From contig NC_057818.1 of assembly GCF_910594005.1 (NCBI RefSeq), positions 58,044,001-58,108,000 of the forward strand: a DNA stretch of 64,000 nt, written 5' to 3'. Below the pieces are notes generated by a model, which saw only the letters and a program-made list of their open reading frames with translations, did not search any database and was not told the DNA's origin. Numbering within the stretch: the first letter of the stretch is position 1; each line of letters begins with the position of its first letter. The translations under genes were made by a program, and so were the position numbers. Below are positions 11,548 to 23,449 of this stretch, piece after piece. The stretch is from Cervus elaphus (taxonomy: Eukaryota > Chordata > Mammalia > Artiodactyla > Cervidae).

Positions 11548-13317
11548 AGCATGAGGAAATGCTGCCGCCTTGTGGCCACGTCTGGCAACAGCAACTGAGA
11601 AACCTGTGCGGAAGGGCACTTCATTCTTTACCAGGCCTGCAGGAATTTAACGAAAAAAACACCTGTCCTCAATAAGTGGCCTCGGATGGGTCCTGGAAAA
11701 AGAAGTCAAAAGAGGGCAGACGGTCAAGAAGCCAATCTCAACAGGTTAGTTTTACTCACACTTTTTTTTTTAATCACACGCAAAGCCTCCACACCCTGCA
11801 GTCTTACCAAAACGCAAACCAAAACCCCGCGGTGTTGCCTCACACGGGTCAAAATGACCTTTGTCAAAAAGTTCACAAACAATAAATGCTGGAAGGTTTT
11901 GGAGAAAAGGGGATTCTCCTGCTCGGATACTACCAAGTTAAATTGTTAAGAGTCGGTACAGAGGAGAGGGTAACAACAACAAATAAGATAACAGTGAATG
12001 AAATTGTGACATTCCCTATCCTCATACAGAAAAAGTAACTCCAAATCAATTAAAGAGCTTAATGGAGGGACAATTACTCTAAACCTCTTGAGGAAATTAT
12101 AGAGAAAACACGCTTTGACATAAACCACAGCAAACCCTTTTCGATCTACTTTTAGAATAATGAAAAATTAAACAAAACTCAACAAAAGAGTCTCCAACCT
12201 CAAAAGCTTTTGCACTGCAAGGGAAACCATAAACTAAACTAAAAAAGAAACCCTTGGAATGGGGGAAAAAAAAAATGTTTGGAACTGAAGTTAGAAACAA
12301 GGAATTTATCTCCAAAACATGCAAACAGCTCATGCAGCTCAATTAAAAAAGAAAAAGAAATCCCGTTAGAAAAATGGGCCAAAGATCTAAATGGGCCTTT
12401 GTCCAAAGAAGGCATCCTGGTGGCCACAGAGCACATGGAAAGATGCTCAACGTCACTAACTATTGGAGAAATGCAAATCAAAACTGCGCCATGGTATCAC
12501 CTCACACCCTTCAGCATAGCTGACATCCAAACGATCTACAAATATTAAGTGCTGCCGAGGGTGAGGGGATCAGGGAATCCTCCTACACTGTGGAAGGGGA
12601 GGGAAATCGGCGGGTACAGCCACGGAGGAAAGCAGTATGGACATTCCTTAAAACAGTAACTATAGACTTAGTACATGATCCAGCAAGCCCCCTCCTTGGG
12701 TTAGATCCGGAAAGAATATTAATTTAAAATGACACTCGCAGCCCTCTGCAGGGAAGCACTATTGACAATATCCAAAACAGCATCAACCAAAATATCCATC
12801 AATAGAGAAATGAAAAGTAAAAGGTTCATTTGTACACTGAACACACTCAGCCTTCAACAGAACGAAAAAACGCCGCTGGCAGCACCATGGATGGACCGAG
12901 AGCTTTGTTACATTGAGTGAAGTCAGTCAGAGAAGGAAAGAAATACATCCCTTACAGGTGGAATCTATAAGTTCATTAAAATGAACTAATTTATAAACAG
13001 AAACAGACTCACAGACTTAGAAAACTCACTTATGATTACTTTTTTTAAAGGTAGGGGAAAGGACGACATTAGGAAGTTGGGATTAACACACTCACTGCTT
13101 ATCATCAGATAGATAATCCAAAATAACGGAACAGCACAGGGAAGTCTACTGAACACACCGAGAGAACCAATATAGGGAAAGAACCCGAAAGAGAACAGAG
13201 ATACGTTCATGTGCAACTAAACCAAGCTCCCGTACACTTAAAACAAACACATCGGAAATCAACTCTACTCCAGCAGAAAAGAAACACTAAAAACAAACGA
13301 AACCCGGAACAGTGGCG
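11548..13317 (+). repeat. Tandem array unit 2 (~1.77 kb)
   Basis: This unit is collinear with unit 1 from the head gaggaaatgctgccgccttgtgg to the L1 3'UTR. The copies differ at many sites and carry small indels, so the duplication is old. Confidence 0.85.
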
Positions 13318-13969
13318 CGTGAAGAAATGCTGCCGCCTTGTGGCCACTTTTGGTAACGACTGAAAAACCTGTGCTCATGGGCACTTCATATTCCCCAGGC
13401 CTACGGGGCTGTGAGGAAAAAAACACCCATTCCCAACAAATGTCCTCGGGTAGATCCTGAAAAAAAGAATTTAAAACAGGGCAGTCGGTCAAGTGGACAA
13501 TCTCCAGAGGTCAGTTTTACTCACACCGGTTTTTAAAAAATCATATGAAAATATTTAAACATGGCGAACTCTTAAGAGAAATGCCAATCAAAACTCACAC
13601 AGGTCAGAATGGACACTGGCAAAAAGTCTAAAAACAATAAACAAACAAAAAAATAAAATGAAATAAAAATAAAACCAATAAACGCTGGAAAGGGTTGTAG
13701 AGAGACGGGACCGCTCCTACACTGATGGGGGCAATGTCAATTGTTAACAGCCAGACTGTAGGACAGTGAAGAGGTTTCTCAAATGAAAAGAATGACTCCC
13801 TAACTCCAGACAGAAAAAGAAACTTCACCTGATGAAAGAGCTCAAAAGAGGGCTGATAATCTCAACCTCTAGAGGAGAATATAAGTAGGACAGACAGAAC
13901 ATGCTTTGATATAAACTGCAACTCTTTTTGCATCCACCTCTTAGAGTAATGAAATAAAAACAAAACTAA
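13318..13969 (+). repeat. Tandem array unit 3, truncated by BovB
   Basis: Head and first part of the L1 segment repeat once more, then the unit is cut at 13970 where BovB sequence begins. Confidence 0.8.
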
Positions 13970-14577
13970 TTTTGGGGGGCTCCAAAATCACTGCAGATGG
14001 TGACTGCAGCCATGAAATTAAAAGACACTTGCTCTGTGAGAGAAAAGTTATGACCAACCTAGACAACATATTAAAAAGCAGGAAAAAAAAAAAAAAGCAG
14101 AGACATTACTTTGCTAACAAAGGTCTGTCTAGTCAAAGCTTTGGTTTTTCCAGTGGTCATGTATGGATGTGAGAGTTAGACTATAAAGAAAGCTGAGCGC
14201 TGAAGAATTGATGCTTTTGAACTGTGGTGTTGGAGAAGACTCTTGAGAGTCCCTTGGACTGCAAGGACATCCAACCAGTCCATCCTAAAGGAAATCAGTC
14301 CTAAATTCTCACTGGAAGTACTGATGCTCAAACTGAAACTCCAATACTTTGGCCACCTGATGCAAAGAGCTGACTCATTGGAAAAGACCCTGATGCTGGG
14401 AAAGATTGAGGACGGGACGAGAAGGGGATGAAAGAGAACAAGATAAGGGGTAGCATCACCAACTCAATGGACATGTTTGAGCAAGCTCCAGAGTTGGTGA
14501 TGGACAGGGAAGCCTGGTGTGGTGCAGTCCATGGGACTGCAAAGTCAGACACGGCTGAGCGACTGAACAACAACATG
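13970..14577 (+). mobile_element. BovB LINE 3' end
   Basis: Plus-strand BovB from the ORF segment encoding SKITADGDCSHEIKR through the LKLQYFGHLM and SLEKTLMLG blocks to the tail gcgactgaacaacaaca. 5'-truncated and frame-broken. Confidence 0.93.
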
Positions 14578-15100
14578 ATTATGTTAGGTAGTTAGAAGAG
14601 GGAAAAAGAGTCCAAAATAGCGGTGGCTAAAATATCTGGAAGGGAAAGCCCACGAAAATAGAACAAAGGAAGGTCCGAGGACCATAGTGAGAACCTCAGG
14701 TAAAACAAACAACGCACCTGCCTAAGCCCAATTTACATAAGGCAGGCCCAGGGACAGAGAAACATTTAAAAAAGGAGCCAAAGCCCTCTTCTGCCCTTTT
14801 TTTGCTCCCTCCCTCTCCCCCGCGTGATGGGGCAACTGTCTCTTCGCGTCTTTGGATCAACGTGCCCTCATGCCTCAAAGATGGATTTTCCTGCTATTAT
14901 CTAAATAAATAGAGCTGTAACACTGAGCTGTAACACTGGTTTATTTAAGAGCTATAACACGGTCCGTTCGAGACCTGAGAGCTATAACACGGTCTGTCCT
15001 CCGAGAGCTGTGACCCGCCAAGGGGCTTTAATGTCTGTCACTCCAAATTTTTGTTGTGACGAGACAAAGAGCCGAGGAACATACACTCGCGTGACAATTA
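14578..15100 (+). mobile_element. Solo LTR with 4-bp target-site duplication
   Basis: The body 14582-15096 (515 bp) starts TGTTAGGTAG and ends GCGTGACA, flanked by ATTA at 14578-14581 and 15097-15100. A 4-bp duplication fits class I (gammaretroviral) integration. It contains AATAAATAGAGCTGTAACAC, a plausible poly-A signal and R region, and a duplicated agctgtaacact motif. A second copy lies at 44665-45126. Excising it rejoins the BovB tail to the next BovB. Confidence 0.85.
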
Positions 15101-16260
15101 CACAGTGGAAGTGACAGTAGATTCAAGGGGTTAGATCTGACAGACAGAGTGCCTGAGGAACTATGGACGGAGGTTCGTGACACTGTACAGGAGACAGGGA
15201 TCAAGACCATCCCCCAAAAAAGAATGCAAAAAGGCAAAATGGCTGTCTGAGGAGGCCTTACAAATAGCTGAGAAGAGAAGAGAAGCAAAAGGCAAAGGAG
15301 GAAAGGAAAGATATTCCTATTTGAATGCAGAGTTCCAAAGAACAGCAAGGAGAGATAAGAAAGCCTTCCTCAGTGATCAATGCAAAAAAAATAGAAGAAA
15401 ACAATAGAATGGGAAAGACTAGAGATCTCTTCAAGAAAATCAGAGATACCAAGGGAACATTTCATGCAAAGATGGGCTCAATAAAGGACAGAAATGGTAG
15501 GGACCTAACAGAAGCAGAAGAGGCTAAGAAGAGGTGGCAAGAATACACACAAGAACTGTACAAAAAAAGGTCTTAATGACCTAGATAACCACAATGGTGT
15601 GACTCACCTAGACCCAGACATCCTGGAGTGTGAAGTCAACTGGGCCTTCCTTAGAAAGAATTACTACCAACAAGGCTAGTGGAGGTGATGGAATTCCAGC
15701 TGAGCTATTTTAAATCCTAAAAGATGATGCTGTGAAAGTGCTTCACTAGGTATGCCAGCAAATTTGGAAAACTCAGCAGTGCCACAGGACTGGAAAAGAT
15801 CAGTTTTCATTCCAGTCCCAAAGAAGGGCAATGCCAAAGAGTGTTCAAACTACTGCACAATAGCACTCATTTCACATGCTACCAAGGTAATGCTCAAAAT
15901 CCTTCAAGCCAGCCTTCAACTGTACGTGAACTGAGAACTTCCAGATGTACAGCTGGATTTGGAAAATGCAGATTAAATTGCCAACATTCATTGGATCATA
16001 GAAAAAGGGAGTTCCAGAAAAACATCCACTTCTGCTTTATTGACTACACTAAAGCGTTTGACTGTGTGGATCACAACAAACTGTGGAAAGTTCTTAAACA
16101 GATGAGAATACCAGACCACCTTAGCTGCCCCCTGAGAAACCTGTATGCAGGTCAAGAAGCAACAGTTAGAACCAGACATGGAACAACAGACTGGTTCCAA
16201 ATTGGGAAAGGAGAATGTCAAGGCTGTATATCATCACCCTGCTTATTTAATGCATATGCA
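15101..16260 (+). mobile_element. BovB LINE, reverse-transcriptase part, 3'-truncated
   Basis: Plus-strand BovB ORF sequence is visible in several frames: AKKRWQEYTQELYKK, then DWKRSVFIPVPKKGN, CFIDYTKAFDCVDHNKLW and RNLYAGQEATVRT. It stops abruptly at 16260 before the YADD region and joins zinc-finger gene sequence. Loss of the 3' end is not how LINEs truncate on insertion, so 16260 is a later rearrangement breakpoint. Confidence 0.9.
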
Positions 16261-16340
16261 GTGTACACTCAGGAGAGAAACTCTAATAATGTAATAAGTG
16301 ATGAAAGAGGTTTGTCCCAAATGTAGTTTAGAAAACAGGA
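16261..16340 (+). pseudogene. 3' remnant of a KRAB-ZNF finger exon
   Basis: Sequence such as ctcaggagagaaactctaa and gtaataagtgatgaaa matches the decayed end of the finger exon in the gene at 20453-22400 (compare 22340-22400). Everything upstream of this finger is missing, replaced by BovB. Confidence 0.65.
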
Positions 16341-17460
16341 GAGGGTTTATACAAGAAAGACAGGTGAATGATGTTAAAAAAAAAAAGTAGCAAAATATTT
16401 AATCAAATCTAAATAAATATCAAGGAATGTATTGGAATTAATTCCATGTATCAAAGTAAGACAAAGGATTGTTGTAAATTTTCAATAGTTATGTCATTTG
16501 CTTATTAAGCATAAGACAGTGACAGTTCACTGGAATCTTGATGTATCTTTACCATGTCAACCAAAGTCATGAATATTAGTTGACATGTTTGCGATAACAA
16601 GATCTCTGATAACCCTAGAAAAGTATGTGAAAGGCTTCCCAGAAGAGTCATGTAGCTACTTACACCTTGTTTATTAAATGATTAGCCTCTATTTTGTAAC
16701 CACAGAAGTCACAATTGTCAGATCATTGTCTCAGAGAAATGAATATTGTTGTCTATGTTTGTAAATCTGTATTTTAATTAAGGTCACGCAGTGGATTGTA
16801 AAAGGTTTTATTATGACTATGTGTGATATTCATATATGTTAATTAAAATTGAATGGTTTCTGGCGATAAAGTTGATGTGTAATGAATGAAGTGTTAACCC
16901 ACCGCCAACATTAACCTCTCCCACCTTCTTTAGGGTTACGGGGGAGAGATTGTAACAATAAACTACTAGGTAGCACAGAGGATACCATCTGTAACAATTA
17001 GTTACCTCACTACCCTTAACCCTCAAATAATGTGATAATATATTTTCCATCATTTCTACATGTACCTTCCCCTGCGCCCCCGTAACTGCTGGGCCATGGT
17101 GATGGCTCTAATAAGAAGGATCATACAGAGTACTTTTGAGAGCTCCCCTGAACTGCTCCATGCTGTTGCTGCCTCAGCGTCTGTCTGGGGAGCAGGCAGC
17201 CTGCAGGTCCTTGAACTCACACCAGCCAGTCCTGTGAGCACCTGCTCTAGGTGACCCCTTCCTTGAGACCAGCAGTCTTGCTGAACCCCAGGGCCTACTT
17301 CACAGGCCCCCCTTCGGTGACACCCTCAGAGCTCACCAGAATCCTGCTCCTCTGGTTTGAATGGACCCATCCACACTCAGCCTGGGGAGCCACAGCACTT
17401 CACCCAGGGTCACTTAGAAAGGCCTGAACCCCAAGTACTGCAGCTTTCTCTGCCTGGTTC
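16341..17460 (+). repeat. 3' flank of a KRAB-ZNF unit, duplicated elsewhere in the window
   Basis: Collinear with 22940-24250 and 61930-62900, which follow the other two finger exons. Shared landmarks are gttaattaa(t)aaa(a)gtgaatgg, the aggatcatacagagtact block and gagcaggcagcctgcaggtc. The poly-A signal of the other copies has decayed here. No coding sequence. Confidence 0.8.
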
Positions 17461-18330
17461 TAGCCTGACCTCACTCAGAAACTCCCACCCTAAACCCTCC
17501 CCTCCTGAGAGGTCTCAGCTGTGCTGAGGGTGAGGGCTGAAGCTCAGGGCTCCTGAGTGTGGGTCTTGGGGGAGAAGCATCAGAACAAACAAGGAACTTG
17601 CTGAAGACTCATTTCATGGCCCCACTTCAGACCTGCAGATTCGTAACTTCTTAGAGTGGGGACCTGACCTCGAGGGGTTCATATTCACTGAAATGGTTCA
17701 GAAAGAATCTGAAGCATTGGCTAAGTGGTTTCCATCTGTTTCCCATCAGGGTCACATGACCAGTGTTAGGAAATGACCTCCCCGGCGCCCTCCCCACAGA
17801 GTTCTCTGGTCCCGTGGGAGCACCAGTGTGGTGTGTAGGAAGTGCTCCAGGGGATTCTAAGGGGGGCCCGGGTTAAGGATGCGGCTCCTGGTCCATTTGT
17901 GAGACCTGAGGCCCGGCTTCATCCGCGAAGAGGCAGCAAGTTCTGCTCTGCGTGGGCTTTAAAGGGACAAGTCAGTGCAGCCCACACACCCGTGTGAGCA
18001 CAATTTGGGGGAATTTATATGAAGAAAGAAGAGTAGACGACAGCAACAACAATTTGATAGATTGGTCTCCATGGAGGAGCTGATTGTCCTGCATCTCTCC
18101 TGAGACGAAGGACAGGAGAGGTCGGCCTTTCTCGCTTTTCAAGGTCCTTCTGCCTGTGGGGGTGTTGGGAGCAGGCGAAGGAGCTCTGCTGGCACCTCTG
18201 GAGGTGTAATCTCACGATGCTGAGGTGATTCCTCCACAGTCGTGATGTGAAAACGACCCAGGGCAGGAGGAAGAATAAGAAGGAATAGCAGCTTCTCAGG
18301 GGAATGTCCTGATCCAGGTGAGAGGCTGTG
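17461..18330 (+). pseudogene. 5' region of a dead KRAB-ZNF gene (start codon lost)
   Basis: Homologous to 43640-44160 (plus strand) and to 24870-25160 (minus strand), the 5' ends of two sister units. At 18285-18299 the initiating exon reads ATA GCA GCT TCT CAG where the intact gene reads ATG GCA GCT TCT CAG, and the splice donor that should follow (gtacgt in the intact gene) is gggaat. Both start and donor are therefore lost. CpG content is modest compared with the 25-kb block. Confidence 0.75.
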
Positions 18331-18464
18331 TCTGCTTTTTCCTCCTTAAATGCCCTGGATTGAAAACTTGCACATCTTTAATTCTCTTTTTCTGATATTC
18401 TTGCCTGGCGAGGTGGTTTTCAACTATTAAATCCTATTTTTTCTTTTATTTTATGAGTCACAAT

Positions 18465-18540
18465 CTCTCAAGAGTCTTCTCCAACACCACAGTTCAAAAG
18501 CATCAATTTTTTGGTGCTCAGCTTTCCTCACAGTCTAGAA
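18465..18540 (-). mobile_element. Short BovB fragment
   Basis: The plus strand shows ctcaagagtcttctccaaca, ccacagttcaaaagcatcaa and tggtgctcagctttc, the reverse complement of a BovB 3'-region segment. Confidence 0.8.
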
Positions 18541-19054
18541 TGCCTTAGAGACTTTTGAAAAAAATCTGACTATTCTCTACATTGGTAAGAAAGGTCTATT
18601 GTTTAAATGTGCTTTTAGGGATACAGAACAGGGGAGGTATTTTTGGAGTAAAAATGTATAAAACTGAAATTTTCTCAAGATACATTGAGATTTCCTTAAT
18701 TTTGCCGAAAGTACCTGAGCAGAGACCATGTGTCTTCTCGAGTGTTTCTCTCACCTGACACCAGTTTATCCCATTACACCTGATGGTCACCGATTCGGGT
18801 GTTTTCTGCTAGATTCTCACACCATGAAGTTCCATTTTTTTCTGTTTATCTTTAATAAAATCTTGGAAAGACGTAGTGAGTGGGGTGCACAATCCAACAC
18901 AGTTAAGGTGGAAACTCCATTTCCTCCTCGTGTCTCTTTGCTGCTCGTTGGCTCTGAAATATGAGCACTCAGCTGTGTTCAGGAGAGATACTGAGTTTTG
19001 TAAGGAGAGGCTTTCATTAGTCAAGTCAGACACTGTTCCCTTATGGGTTATTAC

Positions 19055-19135
19055 AAATGTTGAGAATAGTTCCCTGGGCTACGCAGCAGATCCTTGTTGG
19101 TTGTTTTTGTACATACTAGAGTGCATATGTTAAAC
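19055..19135 (-). mobile_element. L1 3'UTR fragment
   Basis: gttccctgggctacgcagca followed by gatccttgttggttg is the reverse complement of an L1 3'UTR segment. It lies where the KRAB-A exon of the dead gene would be expected, and no KRAB-A remnant is visible nearby. Confidence 0.55.
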
Positions 19136-19167
19136 CCAAAGTCCTAATTGTGTTCATTTTTATAACG

Positions 19168-19200
19168 AGCAGGTCCCTTTGGAGTAAAGGAAGAATCCCA
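19168..19200 (+). pseudogene. Decayed KRAB-B exon
   Basis: The segment ggtccctttggagtaaagg onward aligns with the KRAB-B exon of the intact gene (gatccctgggatgtaagg). The following intron tail matches closely (tgaatgaagcagatgacacaggtgag versus tggatgaagcagataactcgggtgag). Reading frame and donor are gone. Confidence 0.55.
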
Positions 19201-19834
19201 GTGCTAGGTGTGAATGAATGAAGCAGATGACACAGGTGAGGGGTCCAAAGACCACAGAGGAAGCCAGACTTATTCAGGTGGTTTGGGGAGGCCTGCTTCA
19301 CTAGAATGAGAAGCCTGGGTTTATTTCTGTCAAAGAGGGACATGACCTTCCCCGTTCTCCTGCTCTTTAACCTCTGTGTGTTCTTCTTCAGCTCCAGTGG
19401 TTTTTCCCTCACTTTCACTGAGAGCCAAAACCTTCCTCCTGGTGTCTGGGGACCTGCATACTCTCGCTGCTTTGGGGGACCTAGGAAAAGCTGCTCACAG
19501 TTCTGACAAAGTCTGCCTTAAGGCCTTTCCAAATTCCTGACTCTGCCTCAAGTCAAAAACGTGTGAGGCGAGTTGTAGAGATGCTGGGATTGGTTGACAA
19601 AATTCCAGAAATACTGGGAACAGATACATGCTTCCTGCTTTCCAGTTTCCAATGGAAACTTCAAACATGGCTCTCCGAAGTTCAGACTCAGTCCCTGAGA
19701 TCATAAAATGTAATCCCCAATTTCTACCTCCCAATTTTTACTTCCTATAAGCAAATTTTAGACATTTTAAGTGCATTTACCCCAACTCATCAATGCTAAA
19801 ACCATTTAATATATCTATTAACTCACAGAAATAT

Positions 19835-20060
19835 TTTTTACTGTTCTTTTATTTTGTACTGGAGTATAACCAATGAACAATGTTATGGGCAGCAGAGTGA
19901 CTCAGCCATCCATGTACATGTGTCCTTTCTCCCCCAGATTCCCCTCCCATCCAGGCTGCCACATGACATTGAGCAGAGTTCCCTCTGCCGTACAGTAGGA
20001 ACTTGTTGTCTATCCATTTTAAATATAGTAGTGTGTACATGGTGATCCACTATGGAGAAT
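19835..20060 (-). mobile_element. L1 3'UTR fragment
   Basis: Minus-strand L1 3' end: on the plus strand gtactggagtataaccaatg, then gattcccctcccatccag and ccgtacagtaggaacttgtt in family order. Confidence 0.8.
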
Positions 20061-20452
20061 TGATATTTATTTTTCTTGAAAGGTTGCTGAAACTTTCCAG
20101 TTAATTCATCTACTCCAGGGATTTTTTAAATTACTTTTTTACTCTTTATTAATAGTTTTAGTTGTGTTATAATTTTTTAATTCACTCATGCTAACATCTA
20201 AGGTGTTCTGTGTTTCTAAGAATTGAATCTTTCTTTGAGGTATTCAACTCTTCGGTATAGTATCATTCATCGTAACCTGATAGAATTACTTTTTGTTCTA
20301 TGTAACATGTACAGGGCCATTGTTTTTACTTCTGATCATACTCGCATCTCACCTCTTATTAATCTAGCTAAGGGTTTGTCAGTATTGCATACACTGTAAA
20401 GCATATTCACTCAAAATACTAAGTGGGATCTCGTTTATTTGTTATCTTTCAG

Positions 20453-22267
20453 TGATATCTTCTCATGACACCCAGGGTTTGTTCCCAAAGAAGCCGTGCA
20501 TAGGAGATTCATGTGTGAGGTGCTGGGAAGTTCTGAGAGCTCTCAGCTTGGAAATCTGTACTTAATGAAAGACTGGGAAAGTAAGGGGGCCTGTGAAGGG
20601 CAAAAAGATGTTGTTTTAGATGTAACCAAATCGGGACAATTATCCATGATGAAAACATGATTGCCAAAAGAAATTGAGGATATGTGTCAAATTGGGAAAA
20701 ATCCCATTTGAAGTCAATAAGTTCGGCAGAAAACTATGTTTTTGTAAGCAAGGACACATATGATTTAAAAAAAAACTCATATTCTCTGATGTGAAATTTT
20801 GAAAACATGGAAAGTCATCTAGTCTATGCTACAAATAATCACTCAAACCAGCATGAATATAGGTTTGAATTAAACAGTCAGTCATACATGTCTGAAAGCC
20901 AGAGATTTGAAAATGAAGGAAGAAAATCTCACTATGATCAAGTTGAGAGATCCTTTAGTGAGGGCTCATTACTTTTCCACCAACAAACATTTTCTTCCTA
21001 TTCCAATATCTGTTACGTCGATAATAATGAGAGAGTCTTTATCTGGCCGCCGTCATTCAATGGGTATCATAGTACAGATAATGCGGAACAACCTTCCATG
21101 TGTAATCCAACGAGTGAGGCCTTAAGCGAGAGCTCCATCTTCAGTTATTACAACAGTATATATGATGGAGCCAGAATCTACCCATGCCTTGAACCTGGGA
21201 ATCACTTTGACCAAGACTCAGGTCTCATGAATCATCAGAGAACTCAGTGTTCAGAGAACCATGATGAAAGGGATGAATGTAGAAATGTCTTTTATCAAAG
21301 CTCAAATCTTATTACAGATAGGAATATCCATACTGAAGAAAATCATTACAAATTTAGTGAATGTGGTCAAGTTTCTAACCAGTCATCACAACTTACTCAA
21401 CATCCGAGTATTCATGCTAAGGGGGAACACTGCAAGTGGAATAAATGTGGGAAAGTCTTTCCTCAATTATCAAATCTAAATGGACACAGGAAAACCCATA
21501 CTGGAGGGAAACCTAACCAATGCACGGAATGTGGCAAAACCTTTAGCAAGCCCTCAAACCTTACTCGACATCTCAGAACTCATACTGCAGAGAAGACTTA
21601 CAAGTGTACAGAATGTGGCAAAGCCTTTACTCGGAGTTCAAACCTTAATCAACATAGGCGAATCCACACTCGGGAAAAACCATATAAATGTCAGAATTGT
21701 GGGAAAGCTTTCAACCAAAGTACGGCACTTACTCGACATCAGCGAATCCATACTGGGGAGAAACCATATAAATGTCAGAATTGTGGGAAAGCTTTTAACC
21801 AAAGTAGGGCACTTACTCGACATCAGCGAATCCATACTGGGGAGAAGCCATATAAATGTCAGAATTGTGGGAAAGCTTTTAACCAAAGTACGGCACTTAC
21901 TCAACATCAGTGAATCCATACTGGGGAGAAACCATACAAGTGTAAACAATGTGGCAAAGCTTTTAGCAATTGCTCAAATCTTAATCGACATCAGAGAATT
22001 CATACTGGGGAGAAGCCTTATAAATGTACAGAAAGTAACAAAGCCTTTAATCAGCGCTCAAACCTTATCCTTCATCAGAGAATTCATACTGGGAAGAAAT
22101 TATACAAATGTACAGAATGTGGCAAAGCCTTTAATCAGAGTTCAAACCTTAATAAACATAGGCGAATTCATACTGGGGAGAACCCATACAAATGTAAAGA
22201 ATGAGGCAAAGCTTTTAACTGACACTCAAACCTTACTTGCCATAAAATAATTCATACTGCCAAGTAG
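20453..22267 (+). pseudogene. Finger exon of a dead KRAB-ZNF gene, paralogue of the intact gene at 44-61 kb
   Basis: The exon follows a good acceptor (ttatctttcag) and starts with SSHDTQG, the same start as the intact paralogue. Frameshifts break the spacer between about 20500 and 20800; from ATG 20807 a 368-codon frame runs to TGA at 21911-21913. It encodes the spacer (AESHLV-type start, here MESHLV) and C2H2 fingers; the first finger has its first Cys replaced by Trp (KWNKC), the next five are good, and the last is cut before its second His. Fingers 4-6 are nearly identical 84-bp repeats. The frame reopens after the TGA for three more fingers until TGA near 22202. No start exon or KRAB survives upstream. 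A KRAB-less protein from 20807 is possible but unproven. Confidence 0.85.
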
Positions 22268-23449
22268 TCTTACAAATATAAATAATGTGACAGAGCCTTG
22301 AAGTGAACCGTCAGCTCACTCAGCATCAGAGAGTGTGTGCTGGAGACAGACCCTACAAACGTAATAAGTGATGAAACAGGTTTGTCCTAAGCATACACAT
22401 CAGAAAATGCCAGAGGGTTCATCCTGGGAAGAACGTTTAATGCTGTGAGAAATGTACAAAACGAATTTAAAAACTCAGGTCTAAATAAATATCAGAGAGT
22501 TCATCAAAGATAGCATTCAGTCAATAACCCTTTTCTGGTATTACTTTAAATCAGGATATTACAGAAAATAATCCATAGTTAAAACACTTAGGAAAATTAT
22601 TTGTTACTTGGACCATAGGATCAAGGTGAGAGATGTTGGACAATATAATTATTATCATTGTATCCTTGTTCATATTGACATTATGTGAAAATAAAATTTA
22701 ATATAACTCAACTTTCAAATTACTACAGGCTAGACCTTTGTTTCTAGTATGTATGTGAACTAATATGCTTTTTTAAAAACGAATATTCTTGGTCTTTGCT
22801 GCCTCAAAGTTAAACAAGACCCTTCTATATTAGGTGGAAACAATTTTTATCTACTTTTCTATGGACTATTAAGGATCTTGTAATGTGAAACGTATAGTGG
22901 AAGTCTAAATGAAGGTGATGACTGTTATGGTTTAAAACATCCCTCTGTGTCACCATTAGGTAAGTGTTCAGAGAATAATTCTTTGTATTAAAGTAAGAGA
23001 GTCTAAATTTTAAATAGGTGTGCCAATGGTTTTTTATGGATATAAAAAGATGGCAGTTCACTGAAATCTTGATGTATGTTTATAACAGCAATAACTAGAA
23101 GTCATGAATTTTAGTTGACATGGTAGCAATCAGGAAATCTTCACAGATACCCAAGAAAAATCTATGTAACCTTTTCCTGAAATGTCATGTAATTAATGTA
23201 ATTAATCCTTATTTACTAAATTACGGCTCTCTCTGTTTTGTAAACCATAAATATCACATTTCTCTGACCATTGTATCAGAAGAACAAGAATGTGTCCAAA
23301 TGCTTGTAATCTGTATTTTGATCAAAGATTATAAACTTTGGAAAGTTTTATTTAGATTATGTGTGAACTTACTATAAGTTAATTAATAAAAGTGAACGGC
23401 TTTTCATATATTAAACTTTATATATAATTGATGAAGTGTTCTTATCAGT
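22268..23449 (+). other. 3'UTR and flank of the dead KRAB-ZNF gene
   Basis: Decayed further finger sequence continues to about 22500 in broken frames. The rest is AT-rich and collinear with 61500-62400 downstream of the intact gene and with 16400-16900. No separate gene. Confidence 0.65.
23385..23390 (+). promoter_or_regulatory. Candidate polyadenylation signal
   Basis: AATAAA within gttaattaataaaagtgaac; the same block carries AATAAA downstream of the intact gene at 62346-62351, so this is the likely 3' end signal of the unit. Confidence 0.5.

Noticed and set aside
21638..21949. Minus-strand 103-codon repetitive ORF
   Set aside because: Antisense of the three near-identical finger repeats.
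21480..22250. 256-codon plus-strand ORF overlapping the finger exon
   Set aside because: It is a +1-frame shadow of the zinc-finger repeats; the repetitive composition mirrors the 84-bp unit and no finger pattern is present in this frame.
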